From Azolla pinnata (Eukaryota > Streptophyta > Polypodiopsida > Salviniales > Salviniaceae): a stretch of 27,453 bases of DNA. The notes beneath the pieces were generated by a model that was not told the DNA's origin, did no database searches, and worked only from the letters and a program-made list of their open reading frames with translations. Shown piece by piece: positions 19,549-27,453 of this stretch. The stretch is taken from NCBI GenBank assembly GCA_037176905.1, contig JBBBWG010005858.1, forward strand, positions 1 to 27,453. Direction: 5' to 3'. The position numbers and the translations under genes were made by a program. Numbering within the stretch: position 1 is the stretch's first letter; the number at the start of each line of letters is the position of its first letter.

Positions 19549-22500
19549 CTAAAGGATTATGCAGCCACACTTTTGTTTCCTCGGCGAACCTAATGCTTCA
19601 ACTGTATCATAACATCATTGTCAGCACATCATTTTCTCTGGTCATAGTATTGACAAAAGTAAACTTCATCTTTATACAGATCTTAGTGCCTTAAAAATCA
19701 AGACGAATTAGAGGCGCCTTAGTGCATTCAACCACACACAAGCATTCATTCTGAAAGAAGTCCGTAAGGAGGTCAAGGAAAGAGACTATACAAAGGAAAC
19801 ACAAAGAAAATGGATCCTATTAAATGCAGCCTCTAAAAGACCTAGCAAAAACGCCAACCAATTGTGGGAAAAGAAACGAACACTAAAGAGATCACGGACA
19901 ATGAGTTTGCGAGTACACGAATGAATTGTGAACCATGCTTGATGTGGGAAAACATGCAAAAATTGTAGCTTTCTATCATAGATTTGCTCTGAAACATACC
20001 ATATATGAAGAATAGAGTACACAAGCAATAGCTTAAATTGGTGTGCTGGATTTCTACACAATACAGATCATTGAATTCTTACGAGGGACAGACTGCACTA
20101 CATTTGCATAATCCACATCATATATGAATAATAGGAAACACAGAAATGATTTATAATGTAGGCAATGGAGCTGCGCTCATTGCCCAACAGACATAGATCA
20201 TTCGATTCTTCCATAGGCCTGCATTCTGACAGACAAATGGCTATGAGCCACCACTGAACAAGTAGAGGAATGCTGCTGCAAACAGATGACAAGCAAGCGA
20301 CCACAACCATACAGGAGCAGATCATGCCTTAACATGTCCAATCCATTCAAGGAGAAAACATAAAGCAATCACTGTATTCCAACATTGCATAGTTCCACCA
20401 TGCCAATAAACATAGGATGGCATGTTCCACTCATCTGACATAAATCACTTATACACTTCATACTACTAAGACCACCATAACAGTCTTCCCATCCCTTAGG
20501 CATTCTAGTTATGCGATTCATGTCTCAAAAACCATCTCAACCTCACCCAATAGACAGAACCATGCAATTCATGACTGTAAGACTATCTGAAGGATCATTA
20601 TCAATTGCAATACCACCTCCTTAGCATAGACCTTCAGAAAACCTAGTTGTTTTGCTGTTCAAGATCGGATAACCTAGTTGAACTTAAACCCTTTTGGTGA
20701 TGTGATTTTCTCCAGCAGGCATATTTTGGCCTTATATCAACATGAATACATCTTTCTTCTTCCACATTCAAAACTCAACATAAATTTGGGCATGCCACAC
20801 AGTAAATAGAAGAAGAGATAGATAAGGGGAAAGTTACGAGTTCATTGGTTGCATTAATGGACAAATTATCACTCCCTCCAAAATTGCATCTATATTAAGA
20901 TATGAGCATCACGAGACAGATAACATCTGTGGTTCTGAATGTGAATGGCAATACTACAATAGGGCATGTAAGGGAGATTAAGGGATTTCAGGATGTGGTT
21001 CATGCATTCCATGCTGTCTTGTCTGCAATGGTAATCCTTATAAGCCTGAGTGTTATGGTATACAAAGGTCTATCACAGAGGTCTATACATACTTTCTCTC
21101 CTACATGAAAAATAGAATGACACAAACAGTAGCTGAAATAGAAAATATAAGGGCAGACCTGACATGTTTCCTTCCACACTACAAACAGGAAAAAACTTCC
21201 ATAATGTATGGCATTATGTAGAGAAACTGCAATTCGAATAAAATTATTTCCTGATGTATAGATACAAAGAATACATCAACTATCGCAGATTTAAATAGGT
21301 ATGAGCAAGTTAAAAGATTAAGGGCATTCTTTCAGTCTATACAAACTGAATGTTAAATCTACACAATATGGCATCAATGAACCATCAGAGAAGATCAGGA
21401 ACCTCTCTAAAGCGAGGGCATGGTCTACTTTTTGGTTTTTCATTATGTATATTGCTGATTTCTCATTTGGTGCTTTGTCTTTTATACTTGGCTTGACATA
21501 TATCAAATGGGGGATTGCCATTGTGTTAAGCTCCCTGTCATATTACACAGCTCAGAAAGGGGTGTTCTGAGGTTTTCCGAAATAAGGGAAATAGGAAGTC
21601 ACGTATATACCAATGATCTTTCATTACACTGAAAAGATTGAAGAAAAGAAGGTCTGAAATTGCAAGGTAGAAGAAGCCAGCGGGAAGAAGGGGCAAGGCA
21701 GGTTGTTCTGTGCTGGATGGAGAAGAGATTAGCCACTCTGAAATAACAATCAAAATTTCATTTTTCCGGATAGGGCCATTAGGCTTGGTGGCACTAGGTT
21801 GAAGGACTTGGGGAGATGGTCATTTCAGAAAGTCTTGGGGAATTTCCTTAACCATGAACAGCTTAGGGTATTGTGGTGCAATCTATATCAACCATATACA
21901 CCTGATTAATGTTTTTTGCATATGGACCATATATTACTTTTTTAAAATGGTTGGCTAGTTTGCAGTGTATTCCTTAGTACCTCATCTACATTATATATTT
22001 GTGAATTGTCATGTGCAAAAATACATGTATTTTGTGGAAACTTAAGAGGTACCCCCTTAAGAGTTTTCTTGTTATAAACAACTAATCACACTGAAGACAT
22101 AGCTGAAAACTCCTCCCCATTCTTGCCTATTTTCCTCGTGCATATCTTCCTTCCATGCTCGGGCTGTTTAGGAAAGTGTGTTAAGAGTATCACAATCATG
22201 GGCTTTTTTAATATATGAATCAGCGAGCTACAAGTATAATGATTATGTAAACAAGCAAGAATATTTCGCATATCTGCCTATGCAATACATATAGAATCCT
22301 CCCCATTCAATGGAGAACCTATTTTTATCTTTCCTAGTTCGATGAGAATTACAAGATACTGAAACACAGGCATCACCGACACAACAGAAAATAGTCCATG
22401 GAGCCTAGCACTCACAGATGCAAAACATTCACGAAATGAACAATTTATATCGAAATCAGAAACTCTCCTGCAAAGAAGAACTATTTTCCCTTAAACTTTG

Positions 22501-23610
22501 TTTAAGATTATGGAATTTTACTAACCATGATTATCAATAGCTGGTGGTTTCACGACAACAAGCATAGTAATAACTCCACCAGAAAGTTCGCTAACAGGGA
22601 CTCTTGATTCACCCAATGTTTTGTTGTTCTCCAAAATCTTCCCAGCATTTATCAGTACTATGTCGCTTATTGTTCGAGGGCCATTTCCTTTGTCTACAAA
22701 ACACTCATTTAGATAAGATAAAGACGGAGAAAATGAAATCAAGAATAATATCCAACATGTGTGAGTAAATTCCATGTTGAAAATTGAATACATGAGCACT
22801 GTCTTTCTGGAAAAGGTGCTGGGTTCTGTACAAGATGGTGGTATATTTCCAGATTATGACTAAGGATGATACCAGAATAAGGCATCGAAGATATGTATAG
22901 CATATGCATGTCAATTAAGTTCATGAATAGGGCATGCATGTCAATTAAGCTGACAAATACGATATGCAAATTAATTAAGCTGGGTCAGGAGTACACATGT
23001 TACTCAATTGAAACACTTGCCTTGTTGAAACATATGGAAAGGAAATATACACTCGGTGTGGATTGCATATACATGCTTGTGGGAGATTTCATGTCATAAA
23101 TCACGAGAAGATACAAACACATCACGTAAGAAATATACTTGCTTACACATCTTGATACTAGCAACTTATAGAAAAATTAATGACACCAGCACAATGACTA
23201 CATAAATCTAATACTTATTGTGTTGCGTTGAGGCATATGCTGCTTTGCTACAAGTGTACGTGTCTATAATTACATACTATATTCATATGGACGTATCACT
23301 GTATGCATGTATATATAGGCATACAGTATCTATGCATACCACTATGTATGCACATGTATACATATATGTGCAGGCATGCATGCATGAATGTAAGTATGTA
23401 TGTATGTATGTATGTATGTATGTATGTATGCATGTATGTTTCTTTGTATATATGCATGAAGATGTATGTAGACACACCTGGTGGCCACTGCGCAAGAATT
23501 CTCTCCTTCAGAACAATCACTGGTGTTGCTGGAGGGTAAGTGCTTGGTCCAATATCTGTGCCATCTGAAAGGCGAAACTTCAGCTCTAAAAGATCCTCCG
23601 TTGCTGCCAT
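19549..23610 (-). CDS. MUB: Membrane-anchored ubiquitin-fold protein (MUB), 3 exons
   Basis: MUBs have a ubiquitin fold but are not conjugated. A C-terminal lipid holds them on the plasma membrane, where the Arabidopsis proteins bind a subset of E2 enzymes. Read on the minus strand, the exons are 23610-23478, 22693-22526 and 19601-19549. Phases close exactly (133, 168 and 53 nt) and give 117 residues, the length of Arabidopsis MUB1. Exon 1 carries LELKFRLSDGTDIGP and TPVIVLKERILAQWPP. Exon 2 carries NGPRTISDIVLINAGKILEN and GGVITMLVVVKPP. Exon 3 gives EALGSPRKQKCGCIIL and a TAG stop. CIIL is a CaaX box. The final Leu favours geranylgeranylation of Cys114, and Cys112 is a candidate for S-acylation. 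Intron 1 is 784 bp and intron 2 is 2924 bp. If intron 2 is retained, translation stops two codons into it, removing the anchor. Confidence 0.94.
19998..20217. repeat. Degenerate duplication in MUB intron 2
   Basis: CATATATGAAGAATAG (about 20000) and CATATATGAATAATAG (about 20119), then AGATCATTGAATTCTTAC (20065) and AGATCATTCGATTCTTCC (20195), mark two decayed copies 119-130 bp apart. A weaker third match, ATGAAAAATAGAATGACACA, lies near 21105. The rest of this 2.9-kb intron shows no gene or intact transposon. Confidence 0.55.
22901..22980. repeat. 30-bp tandem repeat in MUB intron 1
   Basis: Three copies start at 22901, 22931 and 22961 with a period of exactly 30 bp, sharing ATGCATGTCAATTAAG. 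The third has decayed to ATGCAAATTAATTAAG. Confidence 0.88.
23391..23440. repeat. GTAT microsatellite in MUB intron 1
   Basis: About ten tandem GTAT units, flanked by ATGCATG variants, start about 40 bp inside the 5' end of intron 1 (minus-strand reading). The frames through it are artefacts of the repeat. Confidence 0.93.
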
Positions 23611-24200
23611 GTGTTAGAAGGATCTGACGATGATCGATGGATTGATCGATTATGCAGCTAAGCAATGGGGATGCAAACTGACGATGTTGCTGAGGCTGAC
23701 CAGAGTCCAAAGTACAAAGAATTCTGGTGCTTCCGAGATTTGAAGACGAATTGCGTGTAAATTAGAACCAATGGTAACCCAGCTGCTGGGAAACCCTAAT
23801 GATGTAATGATTCCAATTGAGAATCTCGTCCTCGATGTATTGTGGTTATCCGGAATATACCTCGAAGCGAAAAGATTGGCATGCCACAAAAGCTTGCTCT
23901 TCGAATTCTGTGGAGAAGAAACAAAACAGCATCAGCATCGACATCACCACATGATCAACCGCAGAATCAACACTCGTCATGGCACTTGTTAACACCATCG
24001 CCATTCAATCAAACAAAAACCATCATCTTCATAGTCGACTACCACATCCATCTCATTCGCCGTTTCCTTTCACAATCATCCGTCGGTCAAGCTTTGTTTT
24101 GTTTCCTTTCATCGAACATCATGGCATGATCGACAACATCAACATCAAGCTTTTTCTTTCTTCTTTTCTTCTTTCATCTAACATCATGACATGATATTAT

Positions 24201-24234
<34 letters not shown>

Positions 24235-24669
24235 CAGCAGAGGGAAGAGAGGGATTGCGAGGAACGAATGATCAGTTCGAGAGAGAGAGAGAGAGAGCCC
24301 CAACAAAACCTGGTTTTGAGCAGCCAAAGGCGGATCTTGAGGGCCCGGAATCAGAAATCGGAGGGCCGATTCAACGAGGAAAGGGGATGGAGAAGAAGAA
24401 GAAGAAGACAGGGCGACGAAGCAGGTGGGGAGAGCATCGAGGGGTTTTGCGGATGATCGTGCGCGGAGAAGAGAAGATCGACGATGGAAGCGAGAGCCTG
24501 CAGGCAGAAAGAAGGAAGAAGAAGAAGAAGAAAGAAGAAGAAGAAGAAACAGAAGAAGTATGTACATCATTCATATCTTCTCTCCCAGTCAAAGAGAAAA
24601 GAGACCGTATTTTATACGCGTACTTATACGGGACTCCATATATGTACGAGTATTTGTAGGTGGACTCCG
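23611..24669. other. MUB upstream region and probable 5' leader
   Basis: This is about 1 kb between the MUB start codon and a candidate TATA box. It contains a CAG array (24201-24231), a GA run (about 24279-24297) and GAA tracts (about 24389-24411 and 24511-24550). On the minus strand these read as CT-, CTT- and CTG-rich DNA, a composition typical of plant 5' UTRs. A leader this long could contain a 5' UTR intron, but I cannot place one. Confidence 0.45.
24201..24236. repeat. CAG microsatellite
   Basis: About ten CAG triplets followed by CATCAGCAG. A plus-strand ATG-like frame here would encode poly-Gln, but it lies in the presumed MUB leader and resembles no known protein. Confidence 0.92.
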
Positions 24670-25030
24670 TATTTATACGCGTATTTGTGCGCATGTGCAT
24701 GTGTAGGTGAGGCTCCGTAGGTGTACACCTATACATGCTGCTGAAAAACGCGTATTTTATACGTAATAATAATCACTGTTGTTACATGCGTAGCACACCG
24801 TACGCGTACACTGTGCGTCTGCAGCGTATTGTTTTAAGTGTTTGAGAAATATTGTATGAATACGTGGAACACGAATTGTATCATAGAGTCGCTAACTACG
24901 TTAAATACGCGGGAGATACGGGTTAAATACGTCGAATACGGCTTGAAATACAGGTTCAAATATGTTAAGTGCGCATCGAATACGTACAATACAGATTAAA
25001 TACGTAGAATACGGGTAAAAATATGGGTTT
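24605..25030. repeat. TACG-rich degenerate repeat segment
   Basis: The tetramer TACG and the words AATACG and AAATACG recur many times. GGACTCCATATATGTACGAG (about 24631) and GGACTCCGTATTTATACGCG (about 24662) are adjacent copies of a unit of about 31 bp, each followed by TATTTGT. From 24898 to 25010, words such as TTAAATACG, GAATACGG and GAATACGTA repeat at irregular 8-25 bp intervals. There is no open frame and no family I can name. Confidence 0.6.
24670..24677 (-). promoter_or_regulatory. Candidate TATA box for MUB
   Basis: TATAAATA on the minus strand, followed about 30-60 bases downstream by CT-rich DNA. A second, weaker GTATAAAAT lies at about 24610-24618. Either could set the MUB start site. 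The site sits inside the TACG-rich repeat segment, so the match may be chance. Confidence 0.3.
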
Positions 25031-25890
25031 AGAATATTAGCGTTAAGTTATTATACGCATTTACAAATTAATAAAACCTGCATATCACGAAAGTTTTCCC
25101 TAATCCATTTCTTTGGCATTGATAAATTTATAAAATCTTAATTTATGGAAAATAAAATCTTAAAGTTTAAGTTAAGAAATGACTAATATTCACAAAAGAA
25201 CGATAGTTCAAAAACGTTACGATGACAGATCAAAATACTTAGATGTATTTTACACGTATTTAACGTTTTGGAAAGCCTAGTTTATAAGTATTAAGAATAA
25301 GTTTTACTGGGGCTACTGTTCTGTCTTTTAAAGTGAATATTAGTCGTATTATAAACTTTAAACTTTTAACTTTGATTCTCAACTATGTAAAATGTTACAG
25401 ATTTTTTGATGCCAGGGGAATGGAACATGAAAATTTTTAGGTTTAATTCATTGTAATTTTGCATAATTAATTAATGTACTCTAACATTTAAAAAGTAAAC
25501 GTACTTCGGCATATTGAATCCGCGTATCTAGCCAACGCATGCAGCGATTATGTGTTGAAATATGCATTCTGAGCATTTATAAGTTTTTTTATATCATATG
25601 CTTTTAAAACTATGCAGCATACGTATCGTGTGCGTATAGTAGGCTATGTATGTAACGACATTGGTGTATGTAAGCTTCGTATGGCTACATCCGCGAACCT
25701 TATCAGAACAATAACATCATTGACCTCGGGGCCAGTCAATGCGGGCTAAAACAACGTTAAGCTGATGAGCAGTCGTGTCTTTCCTCTTGAGCACTGCACA
25801 AGAAGTAGCCGAGTGTGAAGAGTCTTCCGTGTAGAGAGCAGACCATCAGACTCTTATTGTTATTAACTTGATGGTCATCAATCTAACGGA
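25031..25890. other. AT-rich DNA without a gene
   Basis: Strongly AT-rich, especially 25050-25480, with stops in all frames. No tRNA-like fold, transposase or terminal repeat was recognised by eye. Confidence 0.6.
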
Positions 25891-25897
25891 GATGCGT

Positions 25898-25902
25898 TGG
25901 TG

Positions 25903-25956
<54 letters not shown>

Positions 25957-25962
25957 GTGATC
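25898..25962. repeat. GAT microsatellite
   Basis: About twenty GAT/ATG triplets with two GGT interruptions. The orientation is opposite to the large CAT array that begins about 500 bp later. Confidence 0.94.
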
Positions 25963-26183
25963 AGTTCTTGAAAGAGGGGTTTTTTTTTTTAAATAATATC
26001 CTTCCATTAGTTAAATCAAATTTACACAATACAAATTACCAAACAACTATCTGACAAACTGAAGTAATTGAGGATAGACTATTTCTCATCACTACTTCGA
26101 CTTGTCTATGTGATTGAAAGAGGGTTTCTCCATCGGGCAAATAATATCGGTATCATTTTAGCCGGGTGGTTGTTCGATGTCTT

Positions 26184-26465
26184 CAGCTCAGAAGTGGACA
26201 TTTGGTGTAGATCAATCCAGCACATCGTCGAGCAGAACTTATCGGTTCGAGCAGATGTTATCGAGCTCGATCATTACCCATATCTCCAGCTCGGAAGTAG
26301 ACCTCTGTTTACAGATCGATTCGACACATTATCGGGCGGAAATGATCGGTCGGAGTAGAAATTATGAGGCTAGATCATGACCAGCATCCCCAACTCGGAT
26401 GTGGACAGATATCTCCCGGTGATCGATCTGAGCACATATTATTGAGAAGAACTTATCAGTTTCAT
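26184..26465. repeat. 103-bp degenerate tandem repeat
   Basis: CAGCTCAGAAGTGGAC (26184), CAGCTCGGAAGTAGAC (26287) and CAACTCGGATGTGGAC (26391) open three successive units spaced 103 and 104 bp. Later shared words include GATCGATTCGACACATTAT against GATCGATCTGAGCACATATT, and GAGCAGAACTTATC against GAGAAGAACTTATC. The third unit is partial and runs into the CAT array. A further decayed copy may precede 26184. Confidence 0.82.
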
Positions 26466-26469
26466 CCTC

Positions 26470-27453
26470 ACCCTCATGACCATCACCACCACCACCACCA
26501 TCACCATCATCGACATCAGCATCAACATTGCCATCCACATCACTACCATCAACATCACCAACATCAACATGACCACCCACATTGCCATCATCATCATCAC
26601 CATCATCATCATCAGCATCAACATCATCAGCTTCACCATCATCACCATCATCACCATCATGATAATGCTGGTGGATTGATCATCATCAACAACAACATCA
26701 ACCACCTTCATGATGATGATTATCATAATCATCATCACCGCTATCCGTCACCATCATGACCATCAGACCACCATCATCATCAGCAACACCATGATCATCA
26801 GCACCAACACCATCACCACCATAACCATCCGTCATCATGATCATCATCAACAACAACACCATCATCACCAACACCATCATCACCATCATCATCAACAGCA
26901 TCACCATCATCATCAGCAAGCAACACCATGATCATCAACACCAACACCATCACCACCATAACCATCCATCATCATCATCAACAACAACACCATCATCATC
27001 AACACCATCATCACCATCATCATCAACAACAACGCCATCATCATCAGCAGCACCAACACCATCACCACCATAACCATCCATCATCATGATCATCATCAGC
27101 AACGACACCATCATCATCAACACTGTCATCACCATCATCATCAATAACATCACCATCATCATCAGCAACACCAACACCATCACCACCATAACCATCCATC
27201 ATCATGATGATCATCAACAACAACACCATCATCATCAACGCCATCATCACCATCATCATCAACAACAACACCATCATCATCAGCAGCACCATCATCATCA
27301 GCAGCACCAGCACCATTACCACCATCACCACCATCACCACAATCATCATCATCGCCATCACCACCATCACCACCATCACCATCATCACCATCACCATCAT
27401 CATCACCATCATCACCATCATCACCATCATCACCATCATCACCATCATCACCA
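26470..27453. repeat. CAT/CAC/CAA satellite with a higher-order period
   Basis: Almost 1 kb of CAT, CAC, CAA and CAG triplets, reaching the window edge. A marker block, CACCACCATAACCATCC, appears near 26814, 26951, 27063 and 27181, so triplets are organised into higher-order units of about 110-140 bp. The last 120 bp become a simpler CATCAC repeat. Plus frames read His, Thr or Ile runs and minus frames Met or Asp runs. I do not consider any of them a gene. Confidence 0.94.

Noticed and set aside
23296..23568. Frames over the GTAT repeat (Met-Tyr-Val-Cys strings) on both strands
   Set aside because: They are repeat translations inside MUB intron 1. Only the part above 23478 on the minus strand is real exon 1.
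24199..24659. Poly-Gln and Lys/Glu-rich plus-strand frames upstream of MUB
   Set aside because: They run through CAG and GAA repeats in what is probably the MUB 5' leader, and no domain is visible.
26364..27453. Poly-His, Met- and Asp-rich frames in the CAT satellite
   Set aside because: All frames of a triplet repeat are open. The composition is only repeat-derived.

Overview
The window looks like nuclear DNA from a land plant, most likely a fern. Four points support this: GT-AG introns, a very long intronless PLS-class PPR protein whose repeats have the wording I associate with fern and lycophyte PPR families, a plant-specific membrane-anchored ubiquitin-fold protein (MUB), and abundant simple-sequence DNA between genes. 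The fern assignment is inference from protein style. I could not search a database. A run of exactly 100 N at 13507-13606 marks an assembly gap inside a repeat.

Layout, left to right: (1) 1-215, an alternating purine-pyrimidine ATGCAC-type minisatellite. (2) 271-988 (+), a probable two-exon gene for a small Ser/Ala-rich protein with a transit-peptide-like start. (3) 989-4067, no gene seen. (4) 4068-8439 (+), a purine-rich leader with a 99-codon acidic upstream ORF, then a 1354-residue PPR protein. Its 3' end is duplicated just downstream (8424-8675 and 8722-8991). (5) 9188-9430, a short palindromic minisatellite. (6) 9565-10809 (+), an intronless, GC-rich mTERF gene. (7) 10810-12283, no gene, with a 133-bp tandem duplication. 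(8) 12284-13770, a nested satellite built on CCCTAA (TTAGGG-type) telomere-like hexamers and a 36-bp monomer. (9) 14020-18167 (+), a complete 12-exon mitochondrial EF-Tu gene, 454 aa. (10) 19549-23610 (-), a complete 3-exon MUB gene, 117 aa, ending in a CaaX box and convergent with EF-Tu. (11) 23611-25890, MUB upstream DNA, a TACG-rich segment and AT-rich DNA. (12) 25898-27453, a GAT array, a 103-bp tandem repeat and nearly 1 kb of CAT/CAC/CAA repeats running off the end.

The PPR, mTERF and mitochondrial EF-Tu products would all be expected in organelle gene expression: RNA recognition, organellar nucleic-acid binding and translation elongation. The MUB would act at the plasma membrane in ubiquitin conjugation. 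Plant genes are not grouped in operons, so I treat the clustering as probably accidental. The strongest results are the exon-level models of EF-Tu and MUB, whose reading phases close at every junction. The most unusual DNA is the nested telomere-like satellite about 250 bp upstream of the EF-Tu start.
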